Source: Clostridium acetobutylicum ATCC 824
Lineage (GTDB): Bacteria > Bacillota > Clostridia > Clostridiales > Clostridiaceae
Assembly: GCF_000008765.1 (NCBI RefSeq)
Contig: NC_003030.1
Location: 1,026,001 to 1,090,000, forward strand
Direction: 5' to 3'
DNA: 64,000 nucleotides
Below, in pieces: positions 1-8,478 of this stretch; within the stretch, counting starts at the first letter, position 1; each line of letters opens with the position of its first letter. A program made the translations under genes and the position numbers. The notes beneath the pieces are model-generated. The model did no database searches and had not been told where the DNA came from. It saw only the letters and a list, made by a program, of their open reading frames with translations.

Positions 1-672
1 AAAAAATTTGGAATAGAGATAGAAAATAAAGCTTATAAGAGCTTCTTTATAAAGGGAAATCAAAAATGCAAGGGTACAAAATATAAGGTTGAAGGAGATT
101 TTTCTCAAGCTGCTTTTTGGCTATCAGCTGGAATCTTAAATGGAAATATAAATTGTAAGGATTTAAATATTAGTTCTCTGCAAGGTGATAAGGTTATATT
201 AGATATATTAAAGAAAATGGGTGGAGCTATAGATGAGAAAAGCTTTAGTTCTAAGAAATCTCATACCCATGGAATTGTAATAGATGCATCACAGTGTCCC
301 GATTTGGTTCCTATATTATCAGTAGTTGCAGCATTAAGTGAAGGAACTACAAAGATAGTAAATGCAGCAAGGCTTAGGATAAAAGAATCAGATAGGCTTA
401 AAGCAATGGCTACAGAATTAAATAAGCTTGGAGCAGAAGTAGTTGAATTAGAAGATGGGCTTCTAATTGAGGGAAAAGAAAAATTAAAAGGTGGAGAAGT
501 GGAAAGCTGGAATGATCATAGAATTGCGATGGCACTTGGAATTGCAGCTTTAAGGTGTGAAGAGAGTGTTACTATAAATGGAAGTGAATGCGTTTCTAAG
601 TCATATCCACAGTTTTGGAGTGATTTGAAACAATTAGGAGGCGATGTACATGAGTGGAGTTTGGGGGAATAA
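1..672 (+). CDS. aroA: 3-phosphoshikimate 1-carboxyvinyltransferase (EPSP synthase), 5'-truncated by the window
   Basis: The reading frame is open from base 1, so the N-terminal half lies outside the window. EPSP synthase transfers the enolpyruvyl group of PEP to shikimate 3-phosphate in the cytoplasm, the sixth step to chorismate. The visible C-terminal half has the family signatures: a GDFSQAAFW segment, the conserved RLRIKESDR motif, and WNDHRIAMALG near the end. The final codons overlap the start of aroC, with the aroC Shine-Dalgarno sequence inside this gene, so the two are translationally linked. An internal ATG at 217 is not a start, because homology continues upstream of it. Function is very secure. 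Confidence 0.95.
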   Translation, partial: KKFGIEIENKAYKSFFIKGNQKCKGTKYKVEGDFSQAAFWLSAGILNGNINCKDLNISSLQGDKVILDILKKMGGAIDEKSFSSKKSHTHGIVIDASQCPDLVPILSVVAALSEGTTKIVNAARLRIKESDRLKAMATELNKLGAEVVELEDGLLIEGKEKLKGGEVESWNDHRIAMALGIAALRCEESVTINGSECVSKSYPQFWSDLKQLGGDVHEWSLGE

Positions 673-1720
673 AATTAAATTATCAATTTTTGGAGAGTCC
701 CATGGAAAGGCGATTGGAATTGTAATAAACGGACTTGAACCAGGAGTAGAGCTTGACCTTGAATTTATAAATTCTGAAATGGAGAGAAGAGCACCCGGAA
801 GAACAAAATATTCAACTCAAAGAAATGAAAAGGATAACTTTGAAATTGTAAGTGGATTTTTTAATGGTAAAACTACGGGAACACCACTTTGCGCAATTAT
901 ATGGAATGGAAACCAGCATTCAAAGGATTATTCTAATGTAAAGGATTTTGCAAGACCTGGTCATTCGGATTATACTGGATTTATCAAATATAAAGGCTTT
1001 AATGACTATAGAGGCGGTGGCCATTTTTCAGGAAGACTTACGGCACCATTGGTATTTGCAGGTGCCGTAGCAAAGCAAATACTTTTTAAGGATAACATTA
1101 TAATAGGGAGTCATATTCTTAGTATAAAGGATACAAAAGAGAAGTATTTTGATAAGGTAAATATAGATAGTGAAACACTTATATCGTTGACAAAGAAGGC
1201 TTTTCCTGTTTTAGATGATAAAAAAGGTGAGGAAATGAAGGAGGTTATACTTAAAGCTAAAAATGATTTAGATTCTGTTGGAGGTATAATAGAATGCTGT
1301 GCTTTAAACCTTCCAGCAGGAAAGGGTGACCCGTTTTTTGATTCTTGCGAGAGTATATTAAGTCATATGCTATTTTCAATTCCAGCAGTAAAGGGTGTAG
1401 AATTTGGAGAAGGCTTTAATATAACCAAAATGAAGGGGTCAGAGGCTAATGACGATTTTTATACCAAAAATGGAATAGTAAAAACTTATTCGAATAACAA
1501 TGGTGGTATATTAGGCGGTATAACAAGTGGAATGCCATTGGTGTTTAGAGCTGCTTTTAAGCCTACTGCTTCTATTTACAAACCTCAAAAAACTATAAAC
1601 ATGAAAACCATGGAAAATGAGGAGATAAGTATAAAGGGTAGGCATGATCCTTGCATTGTTTTAAGGGCAGTACCTGTTGTTGAGGCTGCATGTGCATTAT
1701 CCATATTAGATATTATTTGA
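650..1720 (+). CDS. aroC: Chorismate synthase
   Basis: Chorismate synthase makes chorismate from EPSP with reduced FMN as cofactor, the last step of the shikimate pathway. The N-terminus SGVWGNKIKLSIFGESHG is the family signature, followed by the RRAPGR, RPGHSDYTG and YRGGGHFSGR motifs and, near the C-terminus, GRHDPCIVLRAVPVVEAA. The length (356 aa) is normal. ATG 644 is also in frame, but AGGAGG at 636-641 lies only 2 nt from it and 8 nt from ATG 650, so 650 is preferred. The start overlaps the aroA end by 23 nt, and aroC is followed closely by the fusion gene. No FMN reductase domain is attached. Confidence 0.96.
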   Translation: MSGVWGNKIKLSIFGESHGKAIGIVINGLEPGVELDLEFINSEMERRAPGRTKYSTQRNEKDNFEIVSGFFNGKTTGTPLCAIIWNGNQHSKDYSNVKDFARPGHSDYTGFIKYKGFNDYRGGGHFSGRLTAPLVFAGAVAKQILFKDNIIIGSHILSIKDTKEKYFDKVNIDSETLISLTKKAFPVLDDKKGEEMKEVILKAKNDLDSVGGIIECCALNLPAGKGDPFFDSCESILSHMLFSIPAVKGVEFGEGFNITKMKGSEANDDFYTKNGIVKTYSNNNGGILGGITSGMPLVFRAAFKPTASIYKPQKTINMKTMENEEISIKGRHDPCIVLRAVPVVEAACALSILDII

Positions 1721-1733
1721 GGTGGTAATTTTA

Positions 1734-2837
1734 ATGAAGGAACTTGAAGAAATAAGAAAAGAAATAGACGAGGTAGATAAAATTATAACAGAGCTTTTTG
1801 AAAAAAGAATGAATTTGGTTATGGAAGTTGCTGAGTATAAAGAAAAAAATAGTATTCCAGTTAGTGATAGCAAAAGAGAAAAAAAAGTTATAGATAAAAA
1901 TATAGGTTACTTAAAGAATAAGGAATATTCTGAGGTTCTTAAGGAGTTTTATATTAATTTTATGAACCTAAGTAAAAAGTTGGAGAGAAAAAGAATTTAT
2001 AATGAAGAAAAAACGAGTGTTAATACATCAATTTATGGTCTTATAGGAGAAAAGTTAGGACACAGCCATTCATCATATATTCATAAGCTTATTTTTGAAA
2101 AGGTAGGCATTAAGGGAATATATAATTTGTTTGAGGTTCCAAAAGAAAAGCTTAAAGAATCAGTAGATACCTTTAAAATTATAAAATGCGGTGGATTAAA
2201 TGTAACAATACCTTATAAGGTGGAGGTTATGAAGGAGCTATATGAAATTTCAGAGAAAGCAAGAAAAATAGGGGCTGTAAATACTTTGAAGTTTTCACGA
2301 GAAGGCATAAGTGGGTTTAATACAGATTACATTGGATTTGGAAAAATGCTTAGTAAATTTAGGGTTGAAATAAAGAATAATATATGTGTTGTTTTAGGAA
2401 GTGGTGGAGCAGCAAGAGCTGTGCTTCAGTATTTAAAGGACAACTTTGCAAAAGACATATATGTGGTTACTAGAAACCCTGAAAAGACTTCTGAGATTTA
2501 CGGAGAATTTAAAGTCATAAGTTATGATGAACTTTCAAATTTAAAGGGAGATGTTATAATTAACTGTACTCCAAAGGGTATGTATCCAAAAGAGGGGGAA
2601 TCGCCTGTAGATAAAGAAGTTGTAGCTAAGTTTTCTTCAGCTGTAGATCTAATATATAATCCAGTAGAAACTTTATTTTTAAAGTATGCTAGAGAGAGTG
2701 GAGTAAAGGCTGTAAATGGTCTTTATATGTTAGTTAGCCAGGCTGCAGCGTCAGAAGAGATATGGAATGATATTTCTATAGATGAAATCATAGTTGATGA
2801 AATATTTGAAGTTTTGGAGGAAAAAATAAAATCATGA
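1734..2837 (+). CDS. aroE: Chorismate mutase - shikimate dehydrogenase fusion protein
   Basis: Two enzymes in one chain. Residues 1-90 are an AroQ-class chorismate mutase: an all-helical domain beginning ELEEIRKEIDEVDKIITELF and containing RMNLVMEVAEYK. Residues 100-367 are shikimate 5-dehydrogenase: GEKLGHSHSSYIHK, NVTIPYKVEVM, GAVNTL, GFNTDYIGF and the NADP-binding VLGSGGAARAVL. One half makes shikimate and the other uses chorismate to make prephenate, so the protein brackets the pathway. A GTG at 1722 is in frame, but the GAGGTGG sequence (1719-1725) sits 8 nt before ATG 1734. The stop overlaps the aroK start (ATGA). Activity of both halves is inferred from motifs. Confidence 0.93.
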   Translation: MKELEEIRKEIDEVDKIITELFEKRMNLVMEVAEYKEKNSIPVSDSKREKKVIDKNIGYLKNKEYSEVLKEFYINFMNLSKKLERKRIYNEEKTSVNTSIYGLIGEKLGHSHSSYIHKLIFEKVGIKGIYNLFEVPKEKLKESVDTFKIIKCGGLNVTIPYKVEVMKELYEISEKARKIGAVNTLKFSREGISGFNTDYIGFGKMLSKFRVEIKNNICVVLGSGGAARAVLQYLKDNFAKDIYVVTRNPEKTSEIYGEFKVISYDELSNLKGDVIINCTPKGMYPKEGESPVDKEVVAKFSSAVDLIYNPVETLFLKYARESGVKAVNGLYMLVSQAAASEEIWNDISIDEIIVDEIFEVLEEKIKS

Positions 2838-3331
2838 ATTTAGTACTTATAGGTATGCCTGGATGCGGTAAGAGTACAATAGGTAAAATTTTATCAAAAG
2901 AGCTAAATATGAAATTTTATGATGCTGATAAATATCTAGAAGATAGAAATAATATGAAGATTTCCGATATGTTTAAAAGAGGAGAAGAATTTTTTAGAAA
3001 TTTAGAAAGTGCAGCCCTAAAAGAACTTAGTTTTGAGGAGAACTCCGTTATAGCAACAGGAGGAGGCGCAGTAACAAGGGAAAAAAATATACTTTGTTTA
3101 AAGAAAAAAGGAAAGATAGTATTTATAAATAGGCCGCCAGAAAAGATAATGGAAGATGTTGATATTGAAAATAGACCTCTTTTAGAACATGGAAAGAGCA
3201 GAATTCTTAAGCTCTATGAAGAAAGATACAAATTATACATTAACTACTGTGATTATCAGGTTTTAAATGATGGATCTATAGATAGAGTTGTTTTAAGCAT
3301 AAAAAAATACCTTGAAGGGGAGGGAATTTAA
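2834..3331 (+). CDS. aroK: Shikimate kinase
   Basis: Phosphorylates shikimate at the 3-hydroxyl using ATP. The Walker A loop GMPGCGKSTIGK lies at residues 7-18. DADKYLE (shikimate and magnesium binding), the EFFRNLE arginine region, the ATGGGAV substrate-binding loop and the ENRPLL lid arginine follow in the usual order. At 165 aa it is a standard single-domain enzyme. It begins inside the stop codon of the fusion gene (4-nt overlap), with GGAGG somewhat far upstream (about 13 nt), so translational coupling is likely. Its stop codon shares one base with the next start. Confidence 0.95.
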   Translation: MNLVLIGMPGCGKSTIGKILSKELNMKFYDADKYLEDRNNMKISDMFKRGEEFFRNLESAALKELSFEENSVIATGGGAVTREKNILCLKKKGKIVFINRPPEKIMEDVDIENRPLLEHGKSRILKLYEERYKLYINYCDYQVLNDGSIDRVVLSIKKYLEGEGI

Positions 3332-3765
3332 TGAAGATTCTTGTTATAAATGGTCCTAATATAAATTTTTTGGGGATAAGGGAAAAAGAAATATATGGTG
3401 AAGGAACTTATGAGGATTTGTGCAAATTTATAAAGGATGAAGGAAGTAAAATAGGTATTGAAGTAGAAGTAATGCAAAGTAATATAGAAGGAGAAATAAT
3501 AAATTTTCTTCAGGCAGCCTACAACAAGGTTGATGGAATAGTTATAAATCCAGGCGCATATACTCACTACAGCATAGCTATATATGATGCTATAAAATCA
3601 ATAAATATACCAACGGTTGAAGTACATATAAGTAACATACACACAAGAGAAGAATATAGAAGAAAATCTGTAACAGCTCCTGCATGTATTGGACAAATTT
3701 GCGGATTTGGATTTTATGGATATGTTATGGGAATAACGGCTCTTAAAAATATGCTTTCAAAATGA
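3331..3765 (+). CDS. aroQ: 3-dehydroquinate dehydratase, type II
   Basis: Type II dehydroquinase removes water from 3-dehydroquinate to give 3-dehydroshikimate. Signature features are the N-terminal LVINGPNINFLGIRE with the catalytic flexible-loop tyrosine a little later (EIYG), the QSNIEGEIINFL segment, INPGAYTHYSIAIYDAI, and the catalytic histidine region VEVHISNIHTREEYRRKS. The length (144 aa) fits the dodecameric type II family, which is unrelated to type I AroD. It starts in a TAATG overlap with aroK after a GGGGAGGG ribosome site. Its last nine bases overlap the convergent gene at 3757-4383. It is the last gene of this ar-operon segment. Confidence 0.95.
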   Translation: MKILVINGPNINFLGIREKEIYGEGTYEDLCKFIKDEGSKIGIEVEVMQSNIEGEIINFLQAAYNKVDGIVINPGAYTHYSIAIYDAIKSINIPTVEVHISNIHTREEYRRKSVTAPACIGQICGFGFYGYVMGITALKNMLSK

Positions 3766-4383
3766 TTTTTTTAAGCAATTTTTGCAAAGAGCTGTAGTTC
3801 CTTTATTTGCCCAAATTATATTATCATTGGTGACTTTTTTTCCGCATATACTGCAAGTTATTGTACCATTTTGAGCTGATTTTTTGGGCTTTTGTGTTTT
3901 GGTAATAAGTCTTTTTTTATTTGAAGGTGGATCATAAAGTATGGGTTCATCTTCTTCCTCTTTTTTGAGGATAGAATACTTCATTTTGAATTTACTTTCA
4001 GCAAAAAGTTCAAGTTCGAATCTAGGATTAATCATATCATAATATTCTTCAATAATTATTCTTGTTATTTGAGCATCATTTACTATAATTCCGCTTTTTT
4101 CTATTCCGTCAAAAATACTTTTAGTTATATTATTTGTATCTGGATGCCTTTTTTTACTTTTATAAAATACCTTCAAAACTGCTATAATTGATTCAGAAAT
4201 TACTGTATTTGGATTTTGAGAGCGAGCCTCATATGCTATTGTTTCTTCATAAATGGCATATCTATCATGATATTGTCCAGAGTTATAAGGTAGGATAGCT
4301 CTTCCGTTTATGTTAGATAACTTAAAATTTGATTTTGATATAGGTGAACCACCAACAATTACTTTAGCGTACAAATTTTTCAT
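3757..4383 (-). CDS. RusA-like resolvase-fold protein with C-terminal zinc ribbon
   Basis: The 208-aa product resembles RusA-type Holliday junction resolvases around residues 78-110, with HPDTNNITKSIFDGI followed by IIVNDAQI. In RusA the equivalent stretch carries acidic catalytic residues (DxDN...D...DD.Q). Here residue 84 is Asn where the second Asp is expected, and VND replaces the DD pair, leaving D82, D92 and D103. Residues 177-203 form a CxxC-x19-CxxC zinc ribbon after a charged linker, an addition not usual for RusA. The gene is convergent with aroQ (9-bp overlap) and has its own leader toward tsaD. Phage-type resolvases usually sit in prophages, but no other phage gene is visible here. 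Function is uncertain. Confidence 0.6.
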   Translation of the reverse strand: MKNLYAKVIVGGSPISKSNFKLSNINGRAILPYNSGQYHDRYAIYEETIAYEARSQNPNTVISESIIAVLKVFYKSKKRHPDTNNITKSIFDGIEKSGIIVNDAQITRIIIEEYYDMINPRFELELFAESKFKMKYSILKKEEEDEPILYDPPSNKKRLITKTQKPKKSAQNGTITCSICGKKVTNDNIIWANKGTTALCKNCLKKSF

Positions 4384-4543
4384 AATTACTCCCTCTCAAG
4401 ATTATAGAATTACTAGTGCATGTAGTTTATATAATATATAAGTATAACACAAACATACGTTCAAAAGATATATTGATTTAAAAATGTATTGGTATGTGAT
4501 AAAATAATATAGTAAAATGCCAGAAGAGTTGGAGGAATATTAA

Positions 4544-5566
4544 ATGTGTAAAGACATTAAGATACTTGCAATAGAAAGTAGTTGTGATGAAACTGCCGCG
4601 GCTGTTGTTGTCAATGGCAGAAAGGTATTATCTAATATAATATCATCGCAAATAGATATACATAAAAAGTTCGGAGGAGTCGTTCCAGAGATAGCATCAA
4701 GAAAGCATATCGAAAATATATCATTGGTGGTTCAGGATGCTATAAAAGAAGCTGGTGTAGAGCTTAAAGATATTGATGCTGTTGGAGTTACATATGGACC
4801 GGGACTTGTAGGAGCGCTTCTTGTAGGACTTCAATATGCCAAAGGACTTGCGTACTCAATAAACAAACCTCTTATAGGAGTTAATCATATAGAAGGACAT
4901 ATAAGTGCAAATTTTATACAATACCCAGATTTAAAGCCTCCATTTGCATGTCTTGTAGTATCTGGAGGACATACTTTTATAGTATATATGAAAGATTACG
5001 GTGAGTTTGAAGTTTTAGGTCAGACGAGAGATGATGCTGCAGGAGAAGCTTTTGATAAGATTGCAAGAGCTATAGGTCTTGGTTATCCAGGTGGACCTAA
5101 GATTCAGGAAATGGCTAAAAGAGGAGATGAAAGTGCACTTCAATTTCCAAGAGCTAAGTTTCATGATAATTCTTTGGATTTCTCTTTTAGCGGAGTTAAA
5201 TCTGCAGTACTCAACTATTTAAATACTATGAAGATGCAAGAAAAAGAAATAAATAGAGCAGATGTTGCAGCATCATTTCAAAAAAATGTTGTTGATTTCC
5301 TGGTTGATAATACTATTAAGGCTTGTAAAATAAAGAAGATAGATAGAATAGCAGTTGCAGGTGGTGTGGCCTCAAACAGCTTCTTAAGGGAGACAATGGT
5401 AAGTCGAGGAAGAGAGAATGGGATAGATGTATTGTTTCCAGCACCAATACTATGCACTGATAATGCAGCAATGATTGGAAGTGCAGCGTATTTTGAGTTT
5501 AAAAAAGGAAATATTGCACCTCTTGATTTAAATGCTATACCTAATTTGAAACTAGGGGAAAGATAA
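4544..5566 (+). CDS. tsaD: tRNA N6-adenosine threonylcarbamoyltransferase TsaD
   Basis: TsaD (Gcp/Kae1/YgjD family) transfers threonylcarbamoyl from TC-AMP to A37 of ANN-reading tRNAs, together with TsaB and TsaE. The 340-aa sequence shows the ASKHA-fold markers: [14 protein letters not shown] at the N-terminus, the metal-binding GVNHIEGHI motif, [29 protein letters not shown] and the C-terminal VAGGVASNS followed by [12 protein letters not shown] 4544 follows TTGGAGGAA with good spacing. The gene stands alone, with 160 bp upstream divergent from the RusA-like gene. tsaB and tsaE are not adjacent. Confidence 0.97.
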
Positions 5567-5673
5567 ATTGTAAAAAAATGGTTGTATTTTTGGGAAGAAT
5601 GTATTACAATAAAAATGTAATATATTTACAATTTTAGAAACCGCATAAGTTGATATGAAAGGTGTGGGTTTGC

Positions 5674-6357
5674 ATGGTTTCGGGAGTGTATACGAGAAAT
5701 GTAAGCAGAGAAGTGAAAAATCCCAAAAAAAGAAAGCATATTTTTTACAGGTATATATCTCAAAATATATTTTTGATTATATCCCTAGTGATTTTTGTTG
5801 TGTTGGTAATTGGAATAACTTTTTCTATAGTAGCTAACAATACTGGAACTAAAAAGGTTTTTGGAGAAATAGGTTTTGAATTTACTATATTAGGTATATT
5901 AATAGGATGTTTTATGTCTATTTTTGGATCCATATGGTATAAGAAGAAAATAAGAATGATACAAGATAATGAACATATAAGAAATTACTCTAGAATTATA
6001 AAAGCTGACATAGAAAGAACAAGTAGGTTATTTGAAAATAAGAGATTTACTTTTATAAAAATAAGTAGTGTCACTATATTAAAAAATTGGATTGAGGCTT
6101 TCAGTAGTATATCTTCTAAGCTTACGCGTGATGAACTCCAACAACTATTCGATTACTATTGTCAAATAGATAAGTTGCTTGATTATGAAGTTAGAATAAA
6201 CAAGCATCTTGAGGTTATGCAGTGCAGTGCACTAAAGGATTACCCATACATGAAGGAGTATAATGAACTGATAAAATCTTTTACTATAGAAGTAAATATA
6301 TTGTTTAAGATTGATACAACATCACTTAAAAAAAAGCTTAAGTTATTGTGCAGCTGA
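5674..6357 (+). CDS. Small membrane protein of unknown function, upstream of a sensor kinase
   Basis: The 227-aa product has a basic N-terminus, two hydrophobic segments at about residues 26-48 and 62-84, then a soluble, largely helical domain of about 140 residues with no family I recognise. A GTG at 5662 is in frame, but AAAGGTG (5658-5664) is spaced correctly for ATG 5674. It lies 32 bp upstream of the histidine kinase gene in the same direction, so the two are probably cotranscribed. A role as a membrane partner or modulator of the kinase is only an inference from position. Confidence 0.75.
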   Translation: MVSGVYTRNVSREVKNPKKRKHIFYRYISQNIFLIISLVIFVVLVIGITFSIVANNTGTKKVFGEIGFEFTILGILIGCFMSIFGSIWYKKKIRMIQDNEHIRNYSRIIKADIERTSRLFENKRFTFIKISSVTILKNWIEAFSSISSKLTRDELQQLFDYYCQIDKLLDYEVRINKHLEVMQCSALKDYPYMKEYNELIKSFTIEVNILFKIDTTSLKKKLKLLCS

Positions 6358-6389
6358 TTTTAGCCCTATAGGCGAAGGGGAATTTTAAT

Positions 6390-8441
6390 GTGTTTAATAG
6401 ATTGAAGAGTAGAGTAAGAGATGTTAATTTTGTTGTAAATGGTTTTGTTGGTGCAGGTATAATAATTATAACTTGCAGTTTTGTTGGAAAAGTAGATTTT
6501 GTATTATTGTATTTTTTAATACAAATAATGGTGTCTATGCTGGCTATAAGTATATTTGCAAATTCTATAAGTAACTATAAATATACAAAAGATATCTTGA
6601 TTTTAACTGCCGGAATAGTGTATTTTTGCATTGGTATTTTCTACTTTAATTCTAGTCTTAACATATTATATCAAAAGAATTATTTGCAGTATGTATACAA
6701 GCTATTTATGATTGGAATCTTTGTAGATGCTTTTTCAACACTATTCTTAAGTTTAGTTTTAAATAAAAAAGGAAAATTAAAATATGCAGTATGGTTGTAT
6801 GCTTTATTTGCAATAGTTGTAATTATGATTACTTATGATTATAAACTATTACATACATATGTAAATAAGGTGGATATAATTGCAATTATATATGCAACAA
6901 AGATAATATCTGTAACTATTTTGTCTATATCAATGATTCTATTTATATGTAGAAAGAAGAAAATTGGCAATGATATAGTATATACATTTATCGTCTGCTC
7001 TATATTCAGAATTATATCAATTATATTTATTGATTATAATAGTAGCGGCAACCAAATTCTATTGTATATTAATATCATTTTTAGAATATCATCAATATAT
7101 ATAGTTCATAGAAAAATAATGATTAAATCTGTTATAGATCCATACCAAGATATATTTTTTAGAATAAATACGATCAATAAGGAGCTTAATGATAAAAATA
7201 TTGAGCTTGAAAGAGTTAATAAAAAGCTTTTAAATGAAAATATGATAAAAGAATCCATAGGCAAGGTTCTTTCAATAAGTTCACAAAGATATATGCAGAT
7301 ACTTCAAATTATGCCGGAAGCCATATTTATTCACGACAATGGAAAGTGTAACTTCATAAATGACAAGGCTATAAAGCTTTTAGAGGTTAAGGATGTAAAG
7401 GATATTATAGGTAAAAATATAGTTGATTTTATACATGAAGATTATAAGGAACTTGCACAAGCAAGAATAGATAAAACGATGAAGACGGGTATGCCTTGTG
7501 ATTTTATTGAAGAAAGGCTTGTAACTGCAATGGGGAAAAAAATAATTATAGAAGCAGCCACAACAACCTTTTCGCATAATAATGGGACGTTTATAACTAT
7601 AATTAGAGATATGACAGAAAAGAAGAAAAATGAAGCAAATAGAAAGAAATTGGAGCAAACTCTCTATTATGATAAGGTAAGAAAGGAGTTTTTCTCAAAT
7701 TTATCACATGAATTAAGAACTCCACTTAATATATTGGCTTCTGCAATGCAACTTGTCAGATTAAATATGGACAATGATAATAAAGATGGGTTTGAAAAAT
7801 ATCTTAAGATTATGAATCAAAATATTTATAGATTAACTAAGATTATAGATAACTTGATAGACATAACAAAGATAGATGCAGGGTATTTGAGTGTTGATCT
7901 TCATACAGTAGAAATTGTAAGTGTGATAGAAGATATCACAATGTCCGTAATAGAATTTGTTAAGAGTAAAGGGATAGACATTGTATTTGATACGGATGTA
8001 GAGGAAAAATTTATGCCTGTTGACTCAGATAAAATAGAAAGAGTAATGCTAAATTTATTATCCAATGCTGTAAAGTTTACACCGAAAGGCGGTAAAATAA
8101 CAGTTAATGTTTATGATAAGAATGACAGTATTCAAATAAGAGTTAAAGATACCGGAATTGGAATTCCTAAAGATATGAAAGAAACGATATTTCAAAGATT
8201 TATACAGGTTAATAAAACTCTTATAAGGGAAAAAGAAGGTAGTGGAATTGGACTTTCTATTGTTAAGTCTCTAATAGAGATGCATGGAGGACAAATAAGG
8301 GTTGAAAGTGAATTAAATGTAGGAAGTGAATTTATAATAGATCTTCCTGTTAGGAATTTAGATGATGATAATGCAAAAGTTATAGAAAGTAATAAATTTA
8401 ATAAGAAACAGAAAATAAACATAGAGTTTTCAGATCTATAG
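6390..8441 (+). CDS. Membrane-bound orphan sensor histidine kinase with PAS domain
   Basis: The 683-aa product starts at GTG 6390, 9 nt after GAAGGGG. Residues 10-245 hold about eight hydrophobic segments (a MASE-like sensor), followed by a coiled coil, a PAS domain (about 301-410, with MPEAIFIHDNGKCNFIN), a HisKA domain with phosphoacceptor H440 in FFSNLSHELRTPLN, and a HATPase domain (N box near 554 with NLLSNAVKF, DTGIGIP near 586, GSGIGLSI near 617). No response regulator is adjacent. If this is C. acetobutylicum, it corresponds by gene order to CAC0903, which I recall as one of several orphan kinases reported to act on Spo0A. The sensed signal is unknown. Confidence 0.9.
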   Translation: MFNRLKSRVRDVNFVVNGFVGAGIIIITCSFVGKVDFVLLYFLIQIMVSMLAISIFANSISNYKYTKDILILTAGIVYFCIGIFYFNSSLNILYQKNYLQYVYKLFMIGIFVDAFSTLFLSLVLNKKGKLKYAVWLYALFAIVVIMITYDYKLLHTYVNKVDIIAIIYATKIISVTILSISMILFICRKKKIGNDIVYTFIVCSIFRIISIIFIDYNSSGNQILLYINIIFRISSIYIVHRKIMIKSVIDPYQDIFFRINTINKELNDKNIELERVNKKLLNENMIKESIGKVLSISSQRYMQILQIMPEAIFIHDNGKCNFINDKAIKLLEVKDVKDIIGKNIVDFIHEDYKELAQARIDKTMKTGMPCDFIEERLVTAMGKKIIIEAATTTFSHNNGTFITIIRDMTEKKKNEANRKKLEQTLYYDKVRKEFFSNLSHELRTPLNILASAMQLVRLNMDNDNKDGFEKYLKIMNQNIYRLTKIIDNLIDITKIDAGYLSVDLHTVEIVSVIEDITMSVIEFVKSKGIDIVFDTDVEEKFMPVDSDKIERVMLNLLSNAVKFTPKGGKITVNVYDKNDSIQIRVKDTGIGIPKDMKETIFQRFIQVNKTLIREKEGSGIGLSIVKSLIEMHGGQIRVESELNVGSEFIIDLPVRNLDDDNAKVIESNKFNKKQKINIEFSDL

Positions 8442-8445
8442 TAAT

Positions 8446-8478
8446 AAAAAATCTCCGCATATCAGCGGAGATTTTTTT
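8446..8478. terminator. Bidirectional intrinsic terminator between kinase and clp genes
   Basis: The perfect arms ATCTCCGC (8451-8458) and GCGGAGAT (8465-8472) enclose a 6-nt loop, with a run of A on the left and seven T on the right. It therefore has a U tract when read from either side and serves the two convergent genes. Confidence 0.9.

Noticed and set aside
5655-5837. A 60-codon ORF overlapping the start of the small membrane protein
   Set aside because: It is a different frame of the same region with no coding character, and the longer frame has the hydrophobic segments.
8192-8422. Long antisense ORFs inside genes (for example opposite the kinase, chemoreceptor and his genes)
   Set aside because: They lack ribosome sites, show skewed composition typical of reverse frames, and match no family.
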